Source: Absidia repens (lineage: Eukaryota > Mucoromycota > Mucoromycetes > Mucorales > Cunninghamellaceae). From it: a stretch of 64,000 nt of DNA. Below are positions 36,078 through 47,770 of this stretch, one piece after another. The notes beneath the pieces were generated by a model. The model ran no database searches and was not told the DNA's origin. It was given only the letters and a program-made list of their open reading frames with translations. Location: positions 186,001 to 250,000 of the forward strand of contig MCGE01000031.1 of assembly GCA_002105175.1 (NCBI GenBank), in the 5' to 3' direction. Made by a program: the position numbers and the translations under genes. The stretch's first letter is position 1. Every line of letters starts with the position of its first letter.

Positions 36078-38438
36078 ATGACGAGTCCACTAATAATTCC
36101 ACAAGATCCTTCCTCCTTACAAGACTCACGTTTTGCCGACGATGGGACAAATCGACTTGAAGCAAACTCTTATGGAAGCAACTGTACAGAACTCAGTGTC
36201 TCTAGCCGTGATGTTGTTGTAGCAGACCGATGGATTGTCTCAGGAAAAATAGGTGAAGGCGCTTTTGGTGAAGTGTTTAAAGGTAATACTGGGAAAATGA
36301 CATCAGTAAAAAAAAATTGAATCTGCAGTTCGGCTCACTATCTTGTATATTATTGTTAGTCCGTGATATCAACTCAAACCATTGTTATGCAATCAAAAGA
36401 GAAAACTTGAAAACAAAGCACTCTCAACTGAAATATGAAAGTAAAATGTATGGTGTTTTATCTGGTGGGGGTAAGGCCCATAAAAGAAAAGAAAAAATCC
36501 AGGTACAAATATCATTGATAACCATTCGCTCACTACGGCTTCTTTTTTTTACTTGATTGCTTCTAGTTGGTATTCCTCGTTGTTTATGGCATGGTCAATT
36601 TGATGGATTTGAATGTATTGTGATGGATTTACTCGGACCCAACGTTAGTCAAGTTCGTCAAAATGTCTCTTCGATGGAACTGGATATCGCTGTCGACTTG
36701 GCTTGCCAAATGGTAAAAAAAAAAAACTAAGGAAGGTTTCTGACTACATACATAACTCACTATATTTCATTATTATTTTAACTAGGTATCAATTGTTGAA
36801 GACATACACAATCGCGGGGTGATCGTCCGTGATATCAAACCTGATAATTTCTTATTTTCTTCCAAACACCATCTGCCGGAAACCCAAATCATTGAAACCA
36901 TCGACGAATTTGGAATGCCCTTGACATCCTATAAGAAGCGAACATGCAAGCAAGTTTTTAACGAACAATGGGGTGAATGCTATCCACAACTCTACGCCGT
37001 TGATTTTGGGCTGGCATGCTATTGGCGGGATCCAGAGACTGGCAGGACTCATCCAGACACCAAGAAACACATACGAAGCAAGACTGGTACGGCACGGTAT
37101 GCGTCGATCAATGTACACAGGGGACGCTCACATAGCAGACGGGATGACTTGGAAAGCATTGGATACATCATACTGGATCTTCTTCTGGGTACATTACCAT
37201 GGACTGGCATCCACGCTAAAAATTCGAAGGCTGGTTGGGACCGGATGCGACAATTGAAAATGGATACCTTTATGAGTGATCTCTGTGCAGGTTTACCCAG
37301 TGGTGTGCTGAAATTTGTTGAATATCCTCGAAAATTACAGTTTGGTGATCAGCCTGATTATGAAAAAATGCGTCAATATCTCCGTGGCTCTCTCCCAGGT
37401 GGCGTCTATTCTGACTTAGTCAAGTCTCCTTTTGGCGGACAAACAAAGTCTACGGATAACTACGATACCATCCAACAAGAACTCAAGCAACTTCAAGAAA
37501 AACAGCTTCAACAACAGCAACAGATATTGGATCAATGCAATCGAAATATGCAATCTGGAGACAACAACCATGACAACGAAGATCGGTCTGATGTATTTAA
37601 TATGGACGACGTGACTCAGCAATTAGCCAAGACAACAGTAAAGGATGAAGGATCTCAGCAACGAAAAGCATCGACCACATCACAATCATCTATCCAAAAG
37701 CTATTGAAGGAAAATTTGACGAAAGTGGTTGGGTGGAATACTTACAAGCATGATCAGGCACCGTGGAACCCAAAGACGGACTGGGCAAATGATGATGAAC
37801 AAGCGGGAGGCAACTCAGCAAAATCTTGGGGTGATGATCAGCAAGAACTTGGCACTTGGGGTGTTGCTCCTACGTCGCAACTGGATCAGACAGATTCGTG
37901 GGGCATGGACAATGACGTTAAGGAGGTGAATTGGTATGAACGAACATCTTGGAAGACAGCACCTACAGCACAGCGTGACGAGCATGACTTAAAAACCAAA
38001 TTACCGGAGGCAACAAAATGGGGCGAACAATCACCATGGGATACGACACAACATGACCAGAAGGGTTCGAGAAAAAGCAACCCGGCGACGACAAGCTGGG
38101 GTGAACAGCCATCGTGGAAGACAACAGCTCCTGCGGTAAAACATGACAAGCAACATTCAAAACACACTCCCGTGGAGACAATGCGGAAAAAGTGGGACGA
38201 CCAGCACCCACCTTGGGGAACGACGACAGCAACAACAACAACAACAAAACAAAATCATATGGATTCGTGGAACGTCAATAAAACCATAGTGGAACAGCAA
38301 TGGAGAGAATCAACACCTTTGACGGCAGAATCAAAAAATAGTAATGACAACGCGATGAAACCCACGTGGCGGACCATACGACAACCAGGTGTTTTGGATC
38401 AAAAGAAACAAGCATGGACAACAACATCAACACACCCC

Positions 38439-38491
<53 letters not shown>

Positions 38492-38762
38492 CGAAATTTC
38501 CACATATAAAAAAACACAGCAACAACAACCATTAGATAAACCGACGAGGAAACGATACCATAGCCAGCCACAACGACGATTCCAATCTCTACAGAAAAAT
38601 CCGTCGAAATACGTGGATGATGCTTCACAGCGCTACAGGACGAATGACGACAGTGTTGGCGGTGGATTGTACCAACAACAGCGCCCTTTCAACGACACAA
38701 CAAACTCTCAAGTGGATGGCTGGCAAAGGAAACCGGGATCGAACTCATGGCAACAAAAATGA
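36078..38762 (+). CDS. Casein-kinase-1-family protein kinase with a long WG/GW-rich C-terminal tail
   Basis: About 812 residues from exons 36078-36282, 36360-36470, 36567-36712 and 36786-38762. The kinase domain spans roughly residues 55-350: glycine loop GKIGEGAFGEVFK, lysine strand CYAIKRENL, catalytic loop VRDIKPDNFLF, then DFGLA and the CK1-specific KTGTARYASINVHRGRSHSR with RRDDLESIGYIILDLLLGTL. Two oddities: the usual HRD histidine is Val, and an insertion of about 45 residues separates the catalytic loop from DFG. The tail from about residue 375 is disordered, has a Gln-rich coil, six WG and two GW dipeptides among acidic or Ser/Thr residues, and a poly-Asn run. Kinase family firm; substrate and tail role unknown. 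Confidence 0.9.
38436..38494 (+). repeat. (AAC)n repeat coding for poly-Asn
   Basis: A run of about 18 AAC codons inside the kinase tail gives an uninterrupted poly-Asn tract. The opposite strand reads as a spurious poly-Cys frame. Confidence 0.95.
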
Positions 38763-40099
38763 TAACTCTTTATCAATTTAGAATTTTGAAACGACAACAT
38801 TACATACCTTGTATAGTACAATGGACTTTCGTAGTGTTTAGTTAGAATACCCCTTCTTTTAGTTTTTGACTTTATTATTATTATTATATTCGTATCTTTT
38901 TGAGCGATTGGGACACGTGAATTTTTATTTTATTCGATACAATAGTCCGATTTTGAAATCACCCCTTTAGTTTACATTGTAGATAGTATTTTATATATAT
39001 ATTATATATCACTGATTGATTCCTTTTTTTGTTTGGTGGGTGAATAAAGACAATTGAATCAAACGTTATTTGACTTCAGACTTATTGTTATACCGAATTT
39101 GTTCGATGCTTCTATTATCGCTATTTTAGATATCCATTTTATTTCGTGATTTTAATATGTGAATATGTTTTATTGAACTGGGGATCTTACTGTGGTTAGA
39201 TAAATATCGAGGTGAACCGTGTTTGATTAAACATGGAATATTTTGAGTTGTTTTGACCGTTATGTTTACACATACACAAAACTTGCGCGCAGATGACAAG
39301 GGGAAGCAATATCTGGGAGCGGTTTTAAAAGAAGTTTGGGTGCACCATGTTGACATTGTCTGACAACAGTGGCTGTCGATTTTTACCATACCTATTTTGT
39401 ATATTTAGAAATATCCTCAAAATTGGTAACTGCGCGGAGAAAACAATCAGGTACGCTTTGAATATGAAAAAATTTGAAGGGGTGGGACTTGACCTAGTGA
39501 CAATTTAACTAAATTTTTGGAAAGAATAATCCATCCTATTTAACTAACTCGATATTTTGTTTTCACTTTGTTGCTACTTGCTATACTGCTCCATTAGGGT
39601 TTTGCTACAAGCAACAAAAAGAAAATGATCGGACCCTGAAATTTCTTCATGCAAAGGAAGCCATGAACCGGTAGCTGGTCACATTCTATTCAATTGATAA
39701 AAATAAACGAATGTATATAAAGGTACCCATAGACTTCGATATATATTTATTTGCTAGGAAACTCATAGCCGTTATTCACGAAGGCAATGAATGGGGGGAA
39801 TGACCTGTGCGAAGGAACTCCTGCTGAATATTAAGTTGAAGGTATCACAACTAATTTAAAAAGAAATGAAAATCACAGATAAACTTTATTCACGTTTAAT
39901 CACACATCAATCTCAGCATAGTCTTTTATTTTCTCACTCTTTGGTATTGGGAATGATGAGGTTAAAACCGCATTGTTTTCAAAAAAAAAAAAAAAAAAAA
40001 AAAAAAGTCGATTAAATTTTTTTATTCCGCGCCCTGCACATTATTTCCTTTCTCTTTCGCTTTTCTTCTTTTTAATATACTACTTGTCATCTTACATGT
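38763..40099. other. Gap between kinase and receptor-like gene
   Basis: AT-rich, with an ATATATA stretch near 38990-39010, an A-tract at about 39980-40005 and AATAAA signals near 39044 and 39704. No convincing coding sequence, RNA gene or repeat core. Confidence 0.45.
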
Positions 40100-41887
40100 A
40101 TGAATAATTCTAGATTTTTGGTTGGAAGCACATTTTGGAGAATATGTAATCCGGACAATAGCATATGCCATTGTGATTATAGGTTATCGATTCAAGATTG
40201 CGTCGAATCTGACCCATTTTACTATATCACTTTAGTCGGTCTTATATGGTCTTCCTTTGTATCAATAATAGGTACGTTTTCCTATTTCTTCTTCAATAAT
40301 ACCCAAATTTATTCTCATTTTTATTTTTACTGTAGGTATCTTTCTTCTTGCTTGGCGAATATTTATTCAAAAACAGCGCCTCTTTGAAATACGACACAGG
40401 TTGCCAAGACCAAAGCCTATTGAATCAATGTGCCTTTTCGGGATCCTTTTTAATATAGGTAAAAAAAAAAAAAAAAAAAAAAAAAGAGGAAGACACCTCC
40501 CCCAAGTACTCAATTTACTCAAAAAAAATAAATTCGTTTTTAGTTCGAGTAGTTCATGCAGCAGTCATCATTGCTGATGTTGGTCGATCACCTATTCTGC
40601 GCTTATGTAAGAACTCGGACTATTAAAGTTCAATTACATCGTTGCTTTACTGATACAAATATTTTTTAGTCTTGTTTGACCAATGTTGGGTATTTGCTTT
40701 CTCTGCCTTTACATGCTATGTTTTTGGTGTCGCTCAAACATTACTCAACGTGTGTATTCCAAACCAAAAAATAAATAATCAATGTTGAATCCAAGTATTA
40801 ATCTTTATTAATACTATTATTTATATATTTATAGAGCAATCGTGTCTTGTATGATGCTTGGTTGTCCTCTCCAATTACTGTAGATGCCATTTGTATGATT
40901 GCCACCATATTGCCCTTTGTTTTTATGAATCTTGGCGCCATTGGATCAGGTTACTACGCCTCAACAAATGATATCAACTCGGCTTATGTATTTTTACGTG
41001 TGGGTTACTACTGTGCTATGGTATATACATTTATTTTGGGTGTATTGGTCATTTACGCTGGTCGTCGGCTGACTGGATTAATATCAGATCCTGTCCTTAT
41101 TCATTCCAATATCCGGATCACTAATACCAAATTGCAAGCCAGCTCTTTCAAGGTAACCAAAAAAAAAAAAAAAAAAAAAAAAATCATATGATGAAAAGTG
41201 CGCTTTAACGGTAACAAACCTTTTTTTTTCTATTCATAGGTAAAGGTGACTGTAATTTGTGGCTCATTTTGTCTTTGGTCTATGGGTATCATCGCTTGTG
41301 TGTATGCTAGCATTCGTATTACAATCACAACGAACTACATATTGGCCATGCTATTCTCATCATTCATCAGCTTTGTTGGTCCTGGAGTCACATCAATCAT
41401 TATGGTGGCTCTATTCTTAAGGTACATTTCATTATCGTTATTATCACTATTATTATCATGTGGACTCATTCCTTATTTTATCCGTAGTCCCAAAGCAATA
41501 TCAAGTCTTGCAATACTAAATCTTGCCGATGGGGATGAACCCGAACAATATCCACGATTCGAATTCCACTTGAATGGTAACAGTCAGCAGCGGCGTCAAC
41601 ACCGACCAAATGGAACAGCTTTTTATAACGATGAAGATACAGTCATAAACAATAATTTATCAGTGAATCACGGTGAAAAACGAACGATTGCAATATCACA
41701 CACAGAGTCCTATTCCCCAAGCTCATCATCTATAAAATTGGTTTCTCTGAAGTCAATGTTTTTCAAATCCTCTGACGTGGGTCAGCACAGCGCTAGTCCA
41801 TCCGTAGCGTCATCCTCCAATTGTGGCAACTTCGCATCTTGGCAGCACCTCAACGCACGGACCCTTATCAGCATGGAAGACATATAA
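40100..41887 (+). CDS. Seven-helix membrane protein, putative G-protein-coupled receptor
   Basis: About 468 residues if the last coding block is unspliced. Exons: 40100-40271, 40336-40458, 40544-40606, 40670-40749, 40835-41155 and 41240-41887. Hydrophobic helices include YYITLVGLIWSSFVSIIGIF, SMCLFGILFNIVRVVHAAVI, CWVFAFSAFTCYVFGVAQ, ICMIATILPFVFMNLGAIGS, YYCAMVYTFILGVLVIYAG, VICGSFCLWSMGIIACVY and YILAMLFSSFISFVGPGVTS. A short Cys-bearing N-terminus and a long polar Ser-rich C-terminal tail fit receptor topology. It matches no family I can name; GPCR is inferred from topology. A possible 66-nt in-frame intron lies at about 41422-41487. Confidence 0.7.
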
Positions 41888-42234
41888 TGACTGGTGACAT
41901 CCCCCGTCCCTTTCTCCCCTTCCCCAATCCACATAGTCATATACAATACATTTATATCCATCTCACGTACATTATAGTTTTTTCCAATCGTATATTATAG
42001 TAATTTATTCCATCCATTTGCGTGGAGAGATACATCAGACATTCCCCCGCCCCTTATACATACACTTCGAAAAACCACAATAAAATTATTCCTTCTCTTT
42101 GAGCTCTTTTTTTAAGGAAGCCTGAACACAAATATTTAGTGCCGGTATGTTTCCTATCTTTACGTCTATCACTGCTTTTTTATTTTTGGCTATTTTTAGT
42201 CCACCAAAAAAGAAAAGAAGGCTATAAAATCGTT

Positions 42235-42625
42235 TTTGAAGTTCCGCCCACGTGAAAATATTTTATTTTCTCTCTCCCCGCTTTTTTTATTTTTTCGCCT
42301 CTCTTTCTTTTAAATTATTTTTTTTTCCTTCATTTTTTCTTCACCATTCAACTTCTATGGGGTTATTTTTGACCTAGATCTGTATTAGGACTAGTTTAGA
42401 AGGGTCTTCAGCTCAGGGATTACAAGATGCATGGGGAACCCTTTCATTTTGGATCTAGGATCTGAAGGCATCATTAGTTGGCATTTTGAAGTCTTCATTA
42501 GCTTAGCTTAGTATTACATTGTCTATAGTTTGTTTCTATATCTGAATAAAATATGCCTCTTTTTTTCACATGCTTCAATGAAAAATGGCCCACTAGTCTC
42601 ATTCATGTCTTGTCCAATAGATCCT
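42235..42625 (+). repeat. Dispersed element, copy D
   Basis: Plus-strand copy: box TTCCGCCCACGTGAAAATAT near 42242, T-rich spacer, CATTCAACTTCTATGGGGTT near 42345, GGACTAGTTTAGAAGGG, the sequence CAGCTCAGGGATTACAAGAT near 42411, core GCATGGGGAACCCTTTCATT, tail CTGAATAAAATATGCC near 42541, then CATGTCTTGTCCAATAGATC near 42604. Confidence 0.75.
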
Positions 42626-43116
42626 TTGTTACAATGAACCTTTCGTCTTTAGTTTAGTACCTATCAATATACTTCAATAAAAAGTGCCTTATATTAGTTA
42701 ACCATTATATGGCCCATATGATAATGAAAAATGTCGTTATTGTTGATCTTTTTATAGTGCCTTATCGAGCACCTGATTTATCAGCCACTTTTTCCACTTT
42801 TTCTCATAAAGCGTAAATGACTGGTTGGCAGTCCTGAATCATTTAAAATGAAATTTAGGGACGTTTTTGCTCTACCAATCAATACCTTATAGTTTTCGCT
42901 TGACCAGAAATACTGTATAAATCAGTTCATTCATAATAATGACTATAAAAAAATAACTCCTATAAGAACCCAAACGAAAATCACTGAAGCTCTGAGAAAA
43001 TGCCACCAACGTAAGAGATGGCATAGGTATCGATGATTTCTCATCCGCACCTGCGCCACACACACACACACATACACAAAGAAAAAAGAAAAAAAAGAGC
43101 CCCCGTTCAAGGTGTC

Positions 43117-43362
43117 TCTTACCAAAGTGTAAAATATGGTGAGTGTCTAGTCACATTCTACCAAGACCCACACTTTAACCTCAACGAAAACTCCTCTGGC
43201 TTTTCGAAGGAAAAGATTATGGGGCAGTCAAAGAACGGAGAGCAGTGTGGTCTAGTAAATATCAGCCCTAATCATTTGGCGATCCGCAGTGTTGTAATAA
43301 GCAAATTTCAGGTCAAGGAAGGCGAGGTTTATGGTGTAGGTATGATTTGGAACCGCCATTAG
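43117..43362 (+). pseudogene. Possible beta-gamma-crystallin-like fragment
   Basis: An open frame reads YGECLVTFYQDPHFNLNE, then GEQCGLVNISPNHLAIRSVV, and stops at 43362. The pattern (V-T-F-Y-x-D-x-x-F followed by a hydrophobic I-R-S-V-V strand) resembles a Greek-key beta-gamma-crystallin motif. Upstream of 43117 the frame becomes low complexity with CA repeats, and no start or signal peptide is evident. It could be a relic, an exon of an unseen gene, or chance. Confidence 0.25.
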
Positions 43363-43654
43363 CATTAGAGTAGCTCCATGTTCGTTTGCCATAACTTTTG
43401 AATAAAATATGTCTCTTTCTACATGCTCCAATAAAAATAAAAACAGTGTAAAAAGGAGCAAAATGAGAAAAAAAGAACCACTAATATCCATTACACAAAA
43501 GTAGAGCACTGAAAACTACAATCAGGCGACATTGCCTAATACTCTTTTTATTGACACACACACGCACACAACCCCTTTTTTTTTTTTTTTTTTTTTTTTT
43601 TTGGTCGCACGTATGTGCCCCGCTCGGAAAGACAGCTACTAATGTAATAGTAAA

Positions 43655-44165
43655 AATACAAAATATATTTATTCATATAAAGATATAAACTATGGCAGCT
43701 AATACGAAACTAGTCTAATGACGATAGTCTAAGATGAAGGCTTATCGAAAGGAGGTTCCAAATCCAAGATACAAAATGAAAGGGTTTCCCCATGATGGTC
43801 GTATTGCATTTTTCAAATGCCCCTGAATCAAGTTCTAATACTAATCCAAGATCACCATCCCTTCATTAAAGCTTCTTGAGGAAGAAAAAAGAAAAAGGAC
43901 AAGGGGAAAATGAGACAAAAATAAATAACGCGTGAGCGGAATGTGAATATGCGCACGAACCAAGTCTTTTTTTTCTTGCATAGACCGTCCAATGACTCTA
44001 ATGGGGACTTGGCCAATGGGCTGTTCACCCTATCGAAATAACAGACACTCTACGCCCATCCCATCAGATCCCACACTTTAATAAAAAAAACCACCTTAAT
44101 ACCCAGTAGATCGATAAATCTCCAATATCTCAGCGGAACGCCAGAGTGTTTATTCAAGGGAAAAA
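43655..44165 (-). repeat. Dispersed element, copy F (longer subfamily)
   Basis: Minus strand. In + coordinates: TATTTATTCATATAAAGATA near 43666, core AATGAAAGGGTTTCCCCATG near 43776, box ACGCGTGAGCGGAATGTGAA near 43928, then an extra module CCCACACTTTAATAAAAAAA near 44070 and GCGGAACGCCAGAGTGTTTA near 44133. Copy G near 57.7-58.2 kb has the same extra module. Confidence 0.7.
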
Positions 44166-44346
44166 AAAAAAAAAGATAAAACTATAATATTGATGATACA
44201 TATTGACAAATAAAATAGATAAATGCTAAAACTACACTAAAAGTCATACAAGTTGACTACAAATAAATAATATTTTAGAAGTATACTAAGTGATTCGAAT
44301 TGACTATAAAAATAAGCTAACTATTCAAACACCACCATGGATCTTC

Positions 44347-45294
44347 TTAATAACTAAATCTTGCAACAGAACCAACCATTTGATAGCCAACAGAGGTGTA
44401 TAGATTCTTGGCTGGGTCTCTTCTACCATCCACCAAGAGAGTGATATAGCTGTAACCTTCTTTTTCTAACAGGTATTCCGTCATTTGAGCCACCATGGCA
44501 GCCGCGTACCCACGTCCTCTGGCTTCTTTGGGGGTATAGACGTATGCCAACGAGATACCATGTCGCAATGCCCGTCGTTTCCAAATCATAGCTGTAGGCG
44601 TCCCATCATCTAAACACCAGAAGTATGCATAGCCATTTTGGACCTCCGCCGCACATCTGTTCCATGCATCGCCATCGCTGAGTCCACAATCCCGTGCAAA
44701 GGCTTCACTCCAGTTCACCAAGAGAGGGTAATCCATCCATCCTGCCAGTCGCAATGTCGCCCGTTGCGCTAATTGTCGCGTTTGAGTCGTCCATCGAATG
44801 TCTTTCTTGTTCGTGATTTTGTAGCTCCATACGTTGTGCGGTGGCGATGTACTCGAATCGTTGTCGTTCGCTCCCATGTCGATCAATGCCAAATCATAGG
44901 GTGAGAGTGTTTTTCGAATACGGTAAAAAACATCCACCACTGGACTATAACCGTGTAAAGTAGAGACCTGAGTTAACGGCACACCTGCTTGTAATAGCTC
45001 CTTTATAGCGTCTACCAAGTTGGCATTCCCAAGGTCAATGTGTTGCTGTTGCTTCCCATACCATCCAACGTAGCTGTTTCTATCCGCACAGACAAGGACG
45101 TAAACAAGTCGATCATTTTCATAAAGAGCACAGTAAGATTGTGGTGCCTGAGAAGAAGAATTGGTCTTCACATCACAGATCCAAAGGGGGAAGGTATTGA
45201 TGACTTCGTCATTTTCCAAATCGGATTGTGTATCGTCCAGGAATTCTTTAGCATTTTGGTATTTGATGACTTTGTATATTGCGTTTGTAGCCAT
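44347..45294 (-). CDS. GNAT-family N-acetyltransferase
   Basis: Single-exon gene of 315 residues. The C-terminal half is a GNAT fold: ISLAYVYTPKEARGRGYAAA contains the acetyl-CoA pyrophosphate loop (R-G-R-G-Y-A), followed by MVAQMTEYLLEKEGYSYITL, then KNLYTSVGYQMVGSVARFSY, the usual final beta-alpha-beta. The N-terminal half (about 150 residues) has no motif I recognise. Substrate unknown; small-molecule or amino-acid acetylation is as likely as protein acetylation. Divergent from the plus-strand MIR-domain gene region. Confidence 0.85.
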   Translation of the reverse strand: MATNAIYKVIKYQNAKEFLDDTQSDLENDEVINTFPLWICDVKTNSSSQAPQSYCALYENDRLVYVLVCADRNSYVGWYGKQQQHIDLGNANLVDAIKELLQAGVPLTQVSTLHGYSPVVDVFYRIRKTLSPYDLALIDMGANDNDSSTSPPHNVWSYKITNKKDIRWTTQTRQLAQRATLRLAGWMDYPLLVNWSEAFARDCGLSDGDAWNRCAAEVQNGYAYFWCLDDGTPTAMIWKRRALRHGISLAYVYTPKEARGRGYAAAMVAQMTEYLLEKEGYSYITLLVDGRRDPAKNLYTSVGYQMVGSVARFSY

Positions 45295-45547
45295 CGAAGG
45301 AATAGTTGAGAAAAAAAAAAAAAAAAAGGGAAAAATACCCTCAGCACATTATTTATACCCCGATCGCTTCCCCAGGAATTTTGTCAACGGGAGTCATTTT
45401 TTGTCATTTTTAATCAGCAACCATCAACGACCATATGAGAGTGTGGAGGAAGAGGTCGATGGCAAAGAAAAAGAAAAAGTTGTCAATTTCAATCAAGGGT
45501 TAAGAAAAGGTTTATATATATATATATATATATTATAATGGTAGCAA

Positions 45548-45893
45548 ATGTTATTCCTATCTGATCATGTTTTTTCTTGTCGATACCAAGAGTGGAAAAA
45601 AGGAAAACATGGGCATGATCCCCGTATCTTGGCAATGTTACAAAATTTGAAACTATATCTTTGCACTACTGTCATTAACGAAGAATATCCGAAAAAATTA
45701 CATCATCCAATTTCTTGGTGTGTATCATACATAAATTCACGGACATTTTTTTTTTCTTTTTGCATTGACGCCCAGCGGCTGATCGGACATTTGATGCCTG
45801 TCATTCGGTGAGACTTCCGTACCTTCTTTTCAAATGTTGCTCGGAAGGCTCCACCGAGAAAATACTAAAAATAAACGTTATTTTACTAACAAA
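45548..45893 (+). other. Unassigned open segment, possible exon(s)
   Basis: The reading MLFLSDHVFSCRYQEWKKGK then RILAMLQNLKLYLCTTVI and EEYPKKLHHPISW looks protein-like and ends near a GTGTGTAT donor. A later segment (FDACHSVRLPYLLFKCCSEG) could follow, with a stop and an AATAAA at about 45878. I could not join either part in frame to the MIR gene downstream. Family not recognised. Confidence 0.25.
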
Positions 45894-46036
45894 GATATAA
45901 AAGAAGACAATTACATTGTGTTTTTTTTTCTTTTATTGTCATTTATTTAATACATATACTATAATCATGAGTAGGTTGACCACAGAGATGCATCAAGTTA
46001 CATAAGCATTGACCTGTTTTCATCATATATTCATAG

Positions 46037-46835
46037 GCGACTGTGAAGAAGAAGAACAACAATGCTACCAAGGTGGTTTCCCTCAAGAAGATGGAATTAT
46101 TCGATATGGGTAATAAAAAAAAAACCAAAAAAGAAAAACTAATGTCCTTATACCGTTAATATATCCATTCACCTCCCTCTGTCATCATTTTTAGTGATTA
46201 TGTTCAATTCAGACATGTTCAAACAGGTCGATTTATCAATACAAATGAAGGACAATACGACGGTGGTAGTTTCCAACAACATGTTTATGCCTCTGAAGCA
46301 GCTGAAACCACCTGGGTTGTCGTCCCACCCTGTGGCTCTGATGAAAAATTAGGCTATGAAGTTGGATGGGACGATGAAGTCCTTTTCAAACCTTTTGATT
46401 TCCCCAACCATCGCTTACATTCCAGCCCTGGTGTGGAAAGTCCTAGCAGTGCTCAACAAGAAGTGTCTTGTTTTGCTGAATCGGATGAAAATGATAACTG
46501 GAAGGTTGTTCGTGCTTCGGACGATTGCTGTGATGATGTAAGTGCTTAATTTTATGGCATCGGATAAACGGGGCTGGTCCTGTCTAATTCCATTTATTTT
46601 ATTTTATTTAGTTCTGGCGAGTGAGCGAACAATTTTATCTTGTTCATGTCAACAGCGGTAGCAGTTTGTAAGTTTCAACAAATACTGTATTCTCTCCTAA
46701 CGAGCTATTACTGAAGATTGACCGCGTTTTCTTTTCCTTTTTAAAAATAGACATACTCACGAAATTGAATACTGTGGAGAAAACGAAGTAACATCCTTTG
46801 GTGAATGGGATGAAAATAGCATATTTGTCGTTTAA
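46037..46835 (+). CDS. MIR-domain protein, 5' end unresolved
   Basis: Exons 46037-46109, 46195-46537, 46612-46667 and 46751-46835 join in frame to about 185 residues; the ATG-bearing exon was not found. MIR repeats are evident: IIRYGDYVQFRHVQTGRFIN, then EVGWDDEVLFKPFDFPNHRL with QQEVSCF, then FYLVHVNSGSSLHTHEIEYC. MIR modules form a beta-trefoil in protein O-mannosyltransferases, SDF2-like proteins and IP3 receptors. No transmembrane helices of a PMT are present in this segment, so it is more likely a small stand-alone MIR protein or the tail of a larger one. Glycan or ligand binding is inferred. Confidence 0.7.
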
Positions 46836-47770
46836 GTCTACATTATTAGCGCCTTACTATGCTTCTGTGAATAAAATTCAACCCCCGCTTTTTTCTGTTT
46901 CTTTTTATTTGTCTTCCTGCGGCCAAGGATACTTCGATTGGTGGTTGTATACAGTTTGGTTAACTTTAAATTGAGACAGTGATAAAATAAATTAAGACGG
47001 TGGTGTAATAAATCTGGGATGAGGAAAAAATAAATTGGGATGGGAAGAGTATCGTCCAAAAAAATTGCACTTTTGCCTCAATTGAAACTTAAAATATATG
47101 TGATATGCATATTAAATTTTACCAACCCGAATACGGTTATGTCCAAAAAAAGGAACACCACATATTTTAACTCTCATGTATCATTAGGGACTCTTGAAGG
47201 TTTGATGGTGCTTGTCTGGAACAGCTTTACCATTATTCTAACAAGAAATCTACGAATCGGCAGTTCGACGAATACAAGTGTACCTCATTGAAGGGTTCTT
47301 GTTAGTTATATATTATTAGACTTCATAGTTTTTTTTTTTTTGTTTTTTTTTAATCATACTTCGGCCCCCATCATGATTTTCACTTCCCCCTACCTCTCTT
47401 CTTTTAATAAAATATCAGATCATTGACATACTCGAATACTTCATTTTTCCGAACTTGGGATGCGATTCTAATGAAGCGTAAAAAAAAGGATGTCTGTGGA
47501 TTGTGTATAAACTAGTCATCGATCTGCATTTCAAATTTACGCCTAGCTACAGTTTATTCACTTCTAATTGAGATGAAGTACAAATAAATTGAGACGGTAA
47601 CAAAATAAAGTTGGGATCGGGAAAATAAGAATTTGGGATAATGGGAATGGGGAAGAAACGACATTGACATGCGTCAAATAAAAAGTGAGATAGAAGATGA
47701 TAAGGGAGCCAAGGGGAAAAAAATGAGTAGTGAGTCTACATGAATTACCGGGGAAGGGGTTTTTTGTATC
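46836..47770. other. Gap downstream of the MIR gene
   Basis: AT-rich. Two stretches resemble each other: near 46980 and 47565 both contain AAATTGAGAC/AATTGAGACGG-type sequence followed by a TGGGATgGGgAA block, suggesting a local duplication. No gene. Confidence 0.4.

Larger units (their letters stand above)
41888..44346. other. Repeat-rich gap with copies D and F
   Basis: Holds the receptor 3' flank (AATAAA near 42081), element copy D (+, about 42235-42625), a degraded-looking protein-like segment (43117-43362), a T-tract at 43577-43602 and copy F (-, about 43655-44165). No intact gene supported. Confidence 0.5.

Noticed and set aside
38275..38628. Poly-Cys open frame on the minus strand
   Set aside because: It is the reverse complement of the poly-Asn codons in the kinase tail.
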